Assembly: GCF_013214175.1 (NCBI RefSeq)
Contig: NZ_JABSPA010000005.1
Coordinates: 186,001 to 250,000 of the forward strand
Length of the DNA stretch: 64,000 nucleotides
Origin: Colwellia sp.
Lineage (GTDB): Bacteria; Pseudomonadota; Gammaproteobacteria; Enterobacterales; Alteromonadaceae
Direction of reading: 5' to 3'
A model generated the notes under the pieces. That model worked only from the letters and a program-made list of their open reading frames with translations. It searched no databases and had not been told where the DNA came from. Positions 55,673 to 64,000 of the stretch are shown piece by piece. A program made the position numbers and the translations under genes. Position 1 is the stretch's first letter. Each line of letters opens with the position of its first letter.

Positions 55673-58108
55673 ATGTTGGCTTTACGTTCTTTTTTCTATT
55701 TTTTATTAAAATACCCGCTTAAGTTACTGGTCCGTAGTAAAATTATTACTGACAGTCATAGTATTACTGAGCAGGCAAGTCAGCCTATTTTTTATATCGT
55801 TCGCCATAAATCAGCGTCAGATCTCTTAACCTTACAACATGCTTGTAAAAAACAGAATCTGCCTGACCCTCTGGGGCAAGTAACCATTAATGGTAAGGTT
55901 TTTCAGCGCACACTTTGTTTGGCAAAACCAACACCACTGTTTTCGTGGCGCAAAGCAGGTAAAACGACAGCAACCGCACAAGGCGTAGAGCTTTTAAATC
56001 AGCATGCTCTTGATGAAAACCTCGATGCAAAATTGATTCCTGCCAACCTAATATGGGGTCGTACACCAACCAAAGAGCGCAAGAACCTCAATATTGGTAC
56101 CTTGCTTGCAGATCAAGAGTCGCCAAATTGGTTACGTAAGTTTTTTATCGTACTTTTTTTAGGTCGCGATACCTTAGTACGTTTTAGTGAAGAATTTTCT
56201 TTTAGAAACATCTCTGAAAATCATGGCACTGATGAAGTCGCGGCTCATAAATTTTTACGCGTGGCTCGTTTTCATTTTCATCGTCAAACCATTGCAGCAA
56301 AAGGCCCAAGATTAATGCATCGCAAGCAAATGTTCACCGCATTGTTTGCCAATCCTTCGGTAAAACGCATCATCAGTGACGAAGCAAAAAGTAAAAAAAT
56401 ACCCGAAGCAGATGTTAAAAAACAAGCGCTAGCCATGATGAATGAAATTGCTGGTGACTACAGTGTCTCTTGGGTACGTTTTGGTGAAATTATTTTGCAT
56501 TGGTTATGGGCGCGTTTATATAGCGCCATCAACGTTAGCAATGCCAAAGTATTACGTAAATTAGCGCAAGACGGTCATGAAATAATTTATGTACCATGTC
56601 ATCGTAGCCATATGGATTACTTATTACTTTCTTACGTTATCTTGCAAGAAGGCCTAGTAATGCCGCGTATTGCCGCGGGTATTAACTTAAACTTTTGGCC
56701 AGCAGGCACCGTTTTTAGAAAAGGCGGCGCCTTTTTCATTCGTCGTAGCTTTGGTGGCAACCGTTTATATTCAACAATTTTCCGTGAATATTTAGGACTT
56801 TTATTTGAACGTGGCTATGCCGTTAAATATTACACCGAAGGTGGCCGAAGCCGCACTGGCCGATTATTAGCACCGAAAACCGGCATGCTGGCGATGACCA
56901 TTCAAAGTCTACTGCGTGGTATTGATAGACCGCTAACCTTAGTACCCGTTTACCTAGGTTATGAACACGTGATGGAAGTCGGCACTTACCATAAAGAATT
57001 AAGTGGTGGCGAGAAAAAAGGCGAGTCGATATTTGGCGTACTAAAAGCCATAAAGAGTTTGCGTAACTATGGTAATGGTTATGTAAATTTTGGTGAACCA
57101 ATGAATATTAACGAGTTTTTAAATAAACAAGTACCTGATTGGAAAGACGCAATAGACCCTATTGATCCACAAAAACCGAGCTGGTTAACACCTACGGTCA
57201 ATGTACTTGCTAATCAAGTAATGGAAAATGTCAATAAGAGTGCCGCGTTGAACGGCGTCGCATTAACAGCTTTGATCTTACATGCCAGCAAAAACAAAGC
57301 GTTATCTAAAATTGAGTTAGAAACGCAGCTCGATTTTTTCTTAAATTTACAACGCCAAGCACCTTTTAGTGAGCAACTGACCATTCCAGAAGAAACCGGT
57401 GCCCAGTTACTCGCCCATGTTATTTCACTCAATAAAGTGACTATTACCGAAGATAGCTTTGGTAGCTTGGTATCACTTTCTGATACCGCCAAGCTGGAAA
57501 TGCGCTATTACCGTAATAATATTTTACATACCTTTGTACTGCCGGCACTTATTTGTCGTTTACTCGATAGACATAACAAAATTAATCAAGACGAGTTAGT
57601 TAGCAAGGTACAAGCGTTAATGGCTTTACTCAAAGAAGATTTATTTTTATATCAAGATAGCGAACAAGTTGCTAAACAAACTCAACAAATATTAGCCGCT
57701 TTACAAGCAAGCGATATCACGAGACTGAGCAAAGCTGGTTTTTGGTCACTGACTGACGATATGGTACTGCTTAGCCAAGTTCACGCCATGGCTGAGTGTG
57801 TTGATGAAAGCCTACAGCGCTTAGCAATTATCACTTCGCTAACCAGTCGTTTAGGACCTTTAAGTAAGCGTGATTTAGAAACTAAAGTCGTGGCGATTGC
57901 CAAGCGATTATCAGTATTAAACAATATTAATGCGCCAGAGTTCACCGACAAGCGTGCGCAAGCAACCTTGATAGCGAGTATTCGAGAGCAAGGTTATATT
58001 GAACTAAATGATGATGGTTTACTGATCGCCAGTAGTAGCATGGCTGAAATAAAAGCCACAGTGATTAACTTGGTTGATATTGAAGTATTACAAAGTATCG
58101 CCCGCTAG
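55673..58108 (+). CDS. plsB: Glycerol-3-phosphate 1-O-acyltransferase
   Basis: Puts the first acyl chain on glycerol-3-phosphate, at the inner membrane, starting phospholipid synthesis. The 811 residues match E. coli PlsB in length. The motifs are PCHRSHMDYLLLSY (HxxxxD), AGGxFIRRSFGGN-type GAFFIRRSFGGN, YTEGGRSRTGR and the VPVYLGYEHVME block. Confidence 0.97.
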   Translation: MLALRSFFYFLLKYPLKLLVRSKIITDSHSITEQASQPIFYIVRHKSASDLLTLQHACKKQNLPDPLGQVTINGKVFQRTLCLAKPTPLFSWRKAGKTTATAQGVELLNQHALDENLDAKLIPANLIWGRTPTKERKNLNIGTLLADQESPNWLRKFFIVLFLGRDTLVRFSEEFSFRNISENHGTDEVAAHKFLRVARFHFHRQTIAAKGPRLMHRKQMFTALFANPSVKRIISDEAKSKKIPEADVKKQALAMMNEIAGDYSVSWVRFGEIILHWLWARLYSAINVSNAKVLRKLAQDGHEIIYVPCHRSHMDYLLLSYVILQEGLVMPRIAAGINLNFWPAGTVFRKGGAFFIRRSFGGNRLYSTIFREYLGLLFERGYAVKYYTEGGRSRTGRLLAPKTGMLAMTIQSLLRGIDRPLTLVPVYLGYEHVMEVGTYHKELSGGEKKGESIFGVLKAIKSLRNYGNGYVNFGEPMNINEFLNKQVPDWKDAIDPIDPQKPSWLTPTVNVLANQVMENVNKSAALNGVALTALILHASKNKALSKIELETQLDFFLNLQRQAPFSEQLTIPEETGAQLLAHVISLNKVTITEDSFGSLVSLSDTAKLEMRYYRNNILHTFVLPALICRLLDRHNKINQDELVSKVQALMALLKEDLFLYQDSEQVAKQTQQILAALQASDITRLSKAGFWSLTDDMVLLSQVHAMAECVDESLQRLAIITSLTSRLGPLSKRDLETKVVAIAKRLSVLNNINAPEFTDKRAQATLIASIREQGYIELNDDGLLIASSSMAEIKATVINLVDIEVLQSIAR

Positions 58109-58141
58109 CCCGAGCACTGCTGTTTAAGACATATTTTGACA

Positions 58142-58182
58142 AAAAAAACACCCCTGCATATTGAACCAGTGGTGTTTTTTTT
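58142..58182 (+). terminator. Intrinsic terminator of plsB
   Basis: Stem aaaaacacc(c)ctg / cagtggtgttttt with one mismatch and a T-run. It lies 33 bases after the stop. Confidence 0.88.
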
Positions 58183-58237
58183 GGTCTATAACTTTACTTA
58201 TTGCCACTGTTATTATCATTAAAATCATGAATACTCT

Positions 58238-59050
58238 GTGTTAAAGGGATCTTACACTGCCATTATTGTCTCGGTACTACTGCACTTATTGCTATTAATT
58301 ACCTTAATTTACGGTGCAATAGACTCTCCTAAGGTTATCAAGCAAGAACAGCCTAAAGTCACCGTAATCAAAAGTTTTTTATATTCGGCTCCTAAGATAA
58401 TCACAGTTAAAAAAGTCGCGAAAAAAGTAATCACTACTGAAAAAATTGTCACAGAAATAAAACCGACAAAAAAGATAAATGCTCAGCAAACTGCTATTAA
58501 AAAGCCATCAGATAATTCGCCGTCAAAAGTAGTAGCCAAAATACTACAGAATCAACCAGTAGCAATACCGATAACAATGCCGGTAACTACACCAATGAAT
58601 AAAGCTCCGCCGACACAAATTACTAATGCTGTTAAAAGTGAAACGATAACAACGATAAATAAGGTGGTCGGAGCGAATCGAGGCAGCTTTTCTAGCTATG
58701 ACCGCTTATCTCGCCTTAGAAAAAAATTAGACAACCAGCAACGTGAGCAAGCTTTTGCTGAGTTAATACAAAAGCGCTCAGCCTCAATCATGGATGGCGA
58801 GCCATTTCCTGTGCCAAAGACCTTAGTACCGCTGACGGCAGATCAGCAACATAAACTCAATACCAGCACTTCTCATGTTGGCTCAATTACTAAAAATGAC
58901 AATGGCACTTGTACCATTCAGCGCGAACAAATATTAGGTAGCCCGGTGGCAGCGACAACGTCTTATTTTGCTTGTGGCGAGAGTAAATTCGATAAGAGTT
59001 TTAGAGAACATATGCAGAAGGTACAAGCTAAACTAGTGATTAAACGATAA
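58238..59050 (+). CDS. Membrane-anchored K/P/T-rich protein, TonB-like architecture
   Basis: 270 residues from a GTG start. A single N-terminal membrane helix (SVLLHLLLLITLIYGAI, about 12-28) is followed by a long Lys/Pro/Thr-rich segment (to about 150). A C-terminal domain has two cysteines (GTCTIQR, YFACGES). The layout recalls TonB/TolA-type energy transducers, but the C-terminal sequence does not match their domain, so the role is open. No strong ribosome site is seen. Confidence 0.6.
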   Translation: MLKGSYTAIIVSVLLHLLLLITLIYGAIDSPKVIKQEQPKVTVIKSFLYSAPKIITVKKVAKKVITTEKIVTEIKPTKKINAQQTAIKKPSDNSPSKVVAKILQNQPVAIPITMPVTTPMNKAPPTQITNAVKSETITTINKVVGANRGSFSSYDRLSRLRKKLDNQQREQAFAELIQKRSASIMDGEPFPVPKTLVPLTADQQHKLNTSTSHVGSITKNDNGTCTIQREQILGSPVAATTSYFACGESKFDKSFREHMQKVQAKLVIKR

Positions 59051-59068
59051 GTCCTATTGTTAACTTTT

Positions 59069-60970
59069 TTATTGGCCCTTTTCTTTCAATAAAGCGATAA
59101 AATCTTCTTGAGCTACAGGTTTTGACCAATAATAGCCCTGCCCCATATCACAACCTAAGTCTGCCAGCATATCTGCGGTGGCTTTATCTTCAATACCCTC
59201 AGCAACATTAGTAATACTTAAGCTTTTACTCATGCCGATAATCGCTTTAACAATCTGTAGTTCATTACTTGAATGGCAGATATTCTTAACAAAAGAACGG
59301 TCTAGTTTAAGGGTACAAACATTAAATTTGGTTAGATAACCTAGATTAGAATAGCCTGTACCAAAGTCATCAATAGCAAATGAGATGCCGAAAGAACGCA
59401 ATTCATTAATTTGCTTCTGAATATAATTGATATCATCCATCAACATAGATTCAGTAAGCTCTAACTCTAAAAAATGTGCTGGTAAGCTGGCCTTTGTAAG
59501 AGTGCTCAGGGTATGGGTAGCAAGGTTACCGCGTTTAAAGTCTTCTGCAGATAAATTGACCGCGATACATAATTTATTAAATCCTAGTTCATGCCATTGC
59601 TTACAGGCGATAACGGATTGTTCAATTACCCAATGAGTGATATCAGTGATTACCCCCGCTTGTTCCGCCAAAGGAATAAACACTGTTGGCGGTACAAAAC
59701 CGTGTTCCGGACTAATCCAGCGGACTAAAGCCTCAGCACCCGTTATTTGCTCTGTCGTTAAGTCGATCTTGGGCTGAAAATGTAGAATTAACTCATTATT
59801 ACTAATAGCATTTTTTAATGCTTTGGTTAATTGCAGCCTTTGTTGTTCTTGCTCCGCCATTGCCTGGTCAAAGAAACTAAAGTCAGCTTTACCCGCTTCG
59901 CCTTTCGCATGCATTGCTAAGTGAGAGTTATGCCGCAGCTCTGCCATTGTACTACCATCAAAAGGCGCGAGCGCAATGCCAATACTAGGTTGTAGCGCAA
60001 CGTCAAAGTCCGTTACATGATAGGTTTGTGAACAAACATGCCGCATTTTATCCGCAAAGGTTCTGATACCACGATAATCAATGGAATGTATTAAAATAAC
60101 AAATTCATTTTGTTGGAACCGATAAACAACCGTCTTGTCATTGGTAAAAGACAGCAAGTTTTTTGCCAATAATTTAAGTGCCTCATCACAAATACTATGG
60201 CTATAGTTCATCCTTATTGAGTGTAAATTACCCAGATTCAAGGTGATAAAAGCTAAAATATGGCCTGACGCTTTCTGTTGCTTTAGCTGCTCGACAAGAT
60301 CAATATTACAAGCATTTTCATTGGGTAGTTGGGTGAGTTGATCAAAGCGACTACTCCTTCTTAATTGACCAATGGCGGCCTCTAACGCAGCATTCTTTTG
60401 CAAAATGTATTTGAATCGTTTTCTTATATCGGCAAAGATAAAAAACACCCCGACAGAAAAGCAGGTCAGCAGAACAATATAACTAAAGACTCGCCCCCAC
60501 ATGGGTAATGTGGCAAAGAGTTCAGCCCCCGCCAGAAATCCTTGGCTATGGGCAAAAGCCAAGAAGCATAAAGCACTAACAAGATAGACAAACAAGGAAA
60601 TAAAAATTAACTTGCCTGATAACACTATAGCCAGCATCAATAGGCAGGGAAAACCAAAGACAATGGTGTCAAAGATGCCGTTGCCTAACCAACAGGCATA
60701 AGTAATAAAGACTGCGATAGACCATAACACCATGCCCGCTATTACACTGCAGGTATCAGGAGAGGCCCAAAAGTAAAACACCACTAAAAGACTAATCGAT
60801 GAAAACATCGCTAAAGCTAACATTGATAGGCCTGTAAAAATCAGTTCATTAAGCAGTAGCAGAATAAGAATAGTCAGCAATATTTTCAGCGTTAGTCTAA
60901 GCCGGCGAACTTCTGCTTGTGGTGAAAATAGCGTAATTGACAAACGCCTTGCCTCATAATTTACTGTCAT
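59069..60970 (-). CDS. GGDEF-EAL protein with degenerate GGDEF (c-di-GMP phosphodiesterase)
   Basis: 633 residues. N-terminal membrane helices (about 25-190, sensor-like) precede a GGDEF domain whose active site reads QQNEF instead of GGDEF, so cyclase activity is unlikely. A complete EAL domain follows: EALVRW, NLSAEDF, ELTES, DDFGTGYSNLGYL, KLDRSFV, AEGIE and QGYYWSKP. It is expected to degrade c-di-GMP to pGpG. The start shares one base with the preceding gene's stop (TAATG), so the two are coupled. Confidence 0.92.
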   Translation of the reverse strand: MTVNYEARRLSITLFSPQAEVRRLRLTLKILLTILILLLLNELIFTGLSMLALAMFSSISLLVVFYFWASPDTCSVIAGMVLWSIAVFITYACWLGNGIFDTIVFGFPCLLMLAIVLSGKLIFISLFVYLVSALCFLAFAHSQGFLAGAELFATLPMWGRVFSYIVLLTCFSVGVFFIFADIRKRFKYILQKNAALEAAIGQLRRSSRFDQLTQLPNENACNIDLVEQLKQQKASGHILAFITLNLGNLHSIRMNYSHSICDEALKLLAKNLLSFTNDKTVVYRFQQNEFVILIHSIDYRGIRTFADKMRHVCSQTYHVTDFDVALQPSIGIALAPFDGSTMAELRHNSHLAMHAKGEAGKADFSFFDQAMAEQEQQRLQLTKALKNAISNNELILHFQPKIDLTTEQITGAEALVRWISPEHGFVPPTVFIPLAEQAGVITDITHWVIEQSVIACKQWHELGFNKLCIAVNLSAEDFKRGNLATHTLSTLTKASLPAHFLELELTESMLMDDINYIQKQINELRSFGISFAIDDFGTGYSNLGYLTKFNVCTLKLDRSFVKNICHSSNELQIVKAIIGMSKSLSITNVAEGIEDKATADMLADLGCDMGQGYYWSKPVAQEDFIALLKEKGQ

Positions 60971-62565
60971 TACTCTGCTTTCCCAGCATTCCCGGGCTTA
61001 GCAATATCACTACTAAAGGCTAAATAAAGTGCTTTATTGGTCGATTTAGCTTTTTTCACCTGGTACATGGCTTTATCAGCGGCTCTAATGAGCTCTAATA
61101 ACTCCAGTTGCTCATCTGGATAAAAGCTAACGCCCATACTAGCCGTAACAAAGACAGTTTTATTATGTTGAGATAAATGCAAGGGTTTACTTAATTGTAC
61201 AGCCAATTTTGCACAGACATTAGTCACTTCTTTTTTAGTTGCATTAGGCAAGACAATGACAAACTCATCGCCACCCCAACGTGATAAAACATCGGCTTTT
61301 CTTAGGCTTTTCATTAATTGACTGGCAACATGAATCAGTACCTCATCGCCAGCATCATGACCAAAGATGTCGTTTATCGGTTTAAAATCATTCAAATCCA
61401 TCATTATCAGCGCAAATGCCCCCCCGGTGACAGTAAGTTGTTTTAAATGCTGCTCTGCCGCTTGACGATTAAGTAAATTAGTTAAATTGTCATAATTAGC
61501 TTTTTGATCAAGTAATGATATTTGTTGTTTCCGTTTGGAAATATCGTGTAGGGTGATTTGATAATTTTCTTGAAAGTCATCGGTTATTAGTTGAGTGACT
61601 ACCACTTGCACCCACATTTTCCCCTCTTGATGCGAGATTAATTCTAATTCTGCCACCGCGGACTCATCATTAGCAAAAGCAATTTGGATCTGTTCATGTA
61701 ATTCTTTTTTTAAAATAAAAAGCTCTTGTAAATAATTACCATAATTCTTTTTCAATGGCAGTTTGAGCTTTTCAATGAGTTGTTCAAACGTCTTATTATA
61801 AAGCAGAATATCGCCCTGTGGCTCAACTAACACAATAGCTGAAGTGGCATTTTCAAATAACATTCTAAATCTTGCTTCTAAGACCTGAACTTCACTTCTC
61901 AGTTTTTTTTCCCTGAGCATTTGTTGCTCTGCTTTAGTTAATAAGCTATTAACATCATCGACTAACTGACCAATTTCACTATTTTCATGTGATGATGGTT
62001 TGTCTATTCGCTCTACCGTTCCAGGGCGGATTGCATGTAATGCTTTACCTATACTCAATATAGGACGGGTAATAACATAATAAGTAACAAAAATAGAAAT
62101 AGCGGTGATGATCAACGCTTCAATTGCGACCACAGCAGTATTAGTCGCACTTATATTACTGGCTTTATCGGCAAGGTGTTTATCATTTGGCTTAACCAGC
62201 AGCACGCCAACACTCCTTTCTTTTTGAAAAGGTGAAAATAAGACAAATTCAAGCATAGCTGCCGATTCTTGATAGTTAGCACTTTTCACCATAAGCATAT
62301 CCGTTTTAATGGCCGCAGAAGTGATAAGGTCATTACTAATCAAACCATTAATAACTTCTTGGGCCAGCTCTTCATCGCCTAAATAACTGGCGATCGAGGC
62401 TGTCGGAGAAACCGTATTATATAATTGATTAATACTCTGTTCGCCCAGTATCTTCTCATTCAAAAAAGTAAAACGATAGAAAAGTTGGGTAGTAATAAGC
62501 CCAACAATCACTGCTGTAAAGGCAATAACAACTGCCAATCGAATAACTAAGCCAGATTTATTCAT
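60970..62565 (-). CDS. Diguanylate cyclase with HAMP and PAS domains
   Basis: 531 residues: TM1 about 7-27, a small periplasmic part, TM2 about 145-165, HAMP (about 166-218, ENSEIGQLVDDVNSLL), PAS (about 228-345, FRMLFENATSAIVLV) and GGDEF (about 355-515) with RWGGDEF. An RKAD motif five residues before it is the feedback site. It overlaps the periplasmic-binding-protein gene by eight bases and is coupled to the GGDEF-EAL gene, giving a cyclase-phosphodiesterase pair in one operon. Confidence 0.94.
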   Translation of the reverse strand: MNKSGLVIRLAVVIAFTAVIVGLITTQLFYRFTFLNEKILGEQSINQLYNTVSPTASIASYLGDEELAQEVINGLISNDLITSAAIKTDMLMVKSANYQESAAMLEFVLFSPFQKERSVGVLLVKPNDKHLADKASNISATNTAVVAIEALIITAISIFVTYYVITRPILSIGKALHAIRPGTVERIDKPSSHENSEIGQLVDDVNSLLTKAEQQMLREKKLRSEVQVLEARFRMLFENATSAIVLVEPQGDILLYNKTFEQLIEKLKLPLKKNYGNYLQELFILKKELHEQIQIAFANDESAVAELELISHQEGKMWVQVVVTQLITDDFQENYQITLHDISKRKQQISLLDQKANYDNLTNLLNRQAAEQHLKQLTVTGGAFALIMMDLNDFKPINDIFGHDAGDEVLIHVASQLMKSLRKADVLSRWGGDEFVIVLPNATKKEVTNVCAKLAVQLSKPLHLSQHNKTVFVTASMGVSFYPDEQLELLELIRAADKAMYQVKKAKSTNKALYLAFSSDIAKPGNAGKAE

Positions 62566-62992
62566 TTAATATATAAACCACCTTTAAGTCAGTGGTGATA
62601 AGTGACTGTGGTACATAACCAATCGCTTGTTTGTTAGCTATTATAAAAGCAATTAAGTCATTTTCATTGGGCTGAAATACCGCGGCACGCTTTCTGCCGG
62701 TAAAGCGTAATCGAGACCAATAGGCGTTAACACGAGATAAAGGCATACCTACAAGATTTTGATAAAAATCAGCTTTGATCTTATGATCCCCCTTAAGCTC
62801 GACCGGAATGGCCTTACTATCATTAGGGAAGGCAACATACTTACCCATAAATAGGTCTATTAGTTCCGAGCGCGATATTTCATTTACCGGGTTTGCTTTA
62901 TTAACGACGACAGCAAGCGGCTCTTGCGCCAAAACTGAAGCACTCAATAGTGTCAGTATGATCATGGTGAAAGCCTGCGGTAACTGACTCAT
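62558..62992 (-). CDS. Small periplasmic substrate-binding-like protein (PstS-like fold)
   Basis: 144 residues. A signal peptide (about 1-22, ending SVLAQ) precedes a compact PBP-like domain: EISRSELIDLFMGKYVAFPN, VELKGDHKIKADFY, and IIANKQAIGYVPQSL. It resembles one lobe of phosphate-type binding proteins. It is probably the ligand-sensing partner for the downstream cyclase, analogous to other PBP-GGDEF pairs. Confidence 0.85.
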   Translation of the reverse strand: MSQLPQAFTMIILTLLSASVLAQEPLAVVVNKANPVNEISRSELIDLFMGKYVAFPNDSKAIPVELKGDHKIKADFYQNLVGMPLSRVNAYWSRLRFTGRKRAAVFQPNENDLIAFIIANKQAIGYVPQSLITTDLKVVYILNE

Positions 62993-64000
62993 TAGTACAC
63001 CATAGACAAGGTCAGTAAAAAGGTATTAACACTTTCCGCAACATCATGCTGATCAGGCTTATTTAACCATAAAGTACTGCCACCCTCTTTTAAACTTGTG
63101 TAGTTCCATTGTAATGATGAAGCCATATAGCTAGTAATATCCCAACGCCAGCCTAAAGAAATCGTTTCTTGATTTGTTACATAAAAGTTTAATAAATCAT
63201 CCGTCGCGTGAATAACTTCTTCTAGTGCCTGTTGATTGACTCCTGGCTCGTCAAAAATATAATTATCAGAGTCAGTAACAGCATAAATGCCATAAAATTG
63301 GTGAGCATTATTAAACTGGTATGACAAAGCAGCATAGCCACTGGTTATTTTAGGAATAACCGTACTCGCTGATTTTATTTGCGACATTTCGGCTGAAGCC
63401 AGCCAGTTGCCCCACTGATATTGGCCGCTTAATGAGGAATAGTCGACTTTTTGCCCTTTCATTAATAATGACAGGGAAAAGTCTTGTGAGTTAGGCCATA
63501 AAAAATCGGGGGTTTCATTGATATTAGCCGCTAAAGAAGCATTAGTTCCTGGTTCACTGGCAATTGTGACTTGGCTATATTTAGCGTGCACTATCCAGTT
63601 AAAGTGATCGAAGGACAGCGCGATACCAAGAATATCTTCAATTTTAATATCTACCACAGTGGTGTTAGCCGCAATATCTGCATCACTTTCGCCGATAAAT
63701 AATTTGGTTTTAAATATCCCACCTAAGGCTCTTCGGCTATAAGTAACATCAAATCCATCAATACTACGGTAAGGAACAATGCCATAAATCTCATTGGGTG
63801 CTGTCGCCCAAATATAAGAAAAATCGACATCTCGATATTCGGTCAATAAAAAAATATCTGGCGCTGTTCGGCCGAGCCTGAGGCTCCAATTGCTATTCAC
63901 GTCATATCGCAGGAAAGCTAGGGTGGTAAGTTTATCGAGTGATAGCTCAGGTAGGTCTCTTAAGACCCCTTGAAAAACTGCATCAAAGTTTGCCGAGATA
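62992..64000 (-). CDS. Outer-membrane beta-barrel protein, 5' part outside window
   Basis: The frame is open through the right edge, so this is partial (upstream codons read ISANFDAVFQGVLRDLPELS). A GTG at 63900 could be an internal start but looks like a continuation. The visible 330 or so residues have alternating hydrophobic/aromatic beta strands (WSLRLGRTAPDIFLL, FSYIWATAPNEIYG, SLGWRWDITSYMASSLQWNY) and end in MVY, as outer-membrane porins do. It is the first visible gene of a four-gene leftward operon; its stop shares one base with the next start. Confidence 0.75.
   Translation of the reverse strand, partial: ISANFDAVFQGVLRDLPELSLDKLTTLAFLRYDVNSNWSLRLGRTAPDIFLLTEYRDVDFSYIWATAPNEIYGIVPYRSIDGFDVTYSRRALGGIFKTKLFIGESDADIAANTTVVDIKIEDILGIALSFDHFNWIVHAKYSQVTIASEPGTNASLAANINETPDFLWPNSQDFSLSLLMKGQKVDYSSLSGQYQWGNWLASAEMSQIKSASTVIPKITSGYAALSYQFNNAHQFYGIYAVTDSDNYIFDEPGVNQQALEEVIHATDDLLNFYVTNQETISLGWRWDITSYMASSLQWNYTSLKEGGSTLWLNKPDQHDVAESVNTFLLTLSMVY

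Overview
The window looks like a piece of chromosome from a marine gammaproteobacterium of the Alteromonadales, most likely Colwellia or a close relative. This is inferred from AT-rich DNA, many TonB/Ig/PKD secreted proteins, a chitin-degradation cluster, several c-di-GMP enzymes, and the conserved core loci tatABC-tatD-hemB, ftsY-ftsE-ftsX-rpoH, rsmD, plsB and rsmJ. I saw no tRNA, rRNA, CRISPR array, prophage or intact insertion sequence.

Layout. 1-5312: the end of a glutathione S-transferase-like gene, then a leftward operon tatA-tatB-tatC-(unknown periplasmic protein)-tatD-diguanylate cyclase-hemB. 5632-8142: a TonB-dependent receptor. 8143-13490: leftward ftsY, ftsE, ftsX, rpoH, with repeat DNA before ftsY and on both sides of rpoH. 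13895-20672: rsmD and an alkyltransferase (rightward), a serine hydrolase, a DUF416 protein, a long coiled-coil protein and a SapC-like protein (leftward), and a small secreted protein. 21214-23668: a HypT-like LysR regulator and aspA. 24261-31840: a rightward chitin cluster of GH18 chitinase, AA10 lytic polysaccharide monooxygenase and ChiA-type GH18 chitinase, which share binding modules. 32218-41877: an LRR-protein kinase, a chemoreceptor, an alpha/beta hydrolase, an Ig-domain lipoprotein and a large secreted M43-type protease. 42683-50376: HI0933-type flavoprotein, a lipoprotein with an orphan winged-helix regulator, ferritin, a peroxiredoxin, a second chemoreceptor and rsmJ. 50789-58108: a tandem SSB-like protein, a propeller-TM-SHOCT protein, a VTT membrane protein, a NYN nuclease-like protein and plsB. 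58238-64000: a membrane-anchored K/P-rich protein, then a leftward operon of outer-membrane barrel (cut by the window edge), small periplasmic binding protein, HAMP-PAS-GGDEF protein and GGDEF-EAL protein.

The most notable unexplained structure is in the intergenic DNA. Three families of short non-coding elements with terminal inverted repeats each occur twice in inverted orientation: family 1 about 262 bp, family 2 exactly 265 bp in both copies, family 3 about 159 bp. All have a TA dinucleotide near each tip, families 1 and 2 share an internal core, and decayed pieces lie upstream of rpoH and downstream of rsmJ. They behave like MITEs, and they reach into gene control regions: ftsY/rsmD, the start of the VTT gene, and the apparent N-terminus of the LRR kinase. 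Other signals are a perfect 28-bp palindrome beside the ribosome-binding site of the chitin monooxygenase gene, an 18-bp perfect inverted repeat upstream of the M43 protease, and a duplicated rpoH tail and terminator.

Functional themes are polymer degradation (chitinases, LPMO, protease) with matching uptake and sensing (TonB receptor, chemoreceptors), c-di-GMP signalling (three GGDEF proteins, one with EAL), Tat export, heat-shock control, and iron/peroxide handling (ferritin, peroxiredoxin). Product names come from reading motifs; no database search was possible.
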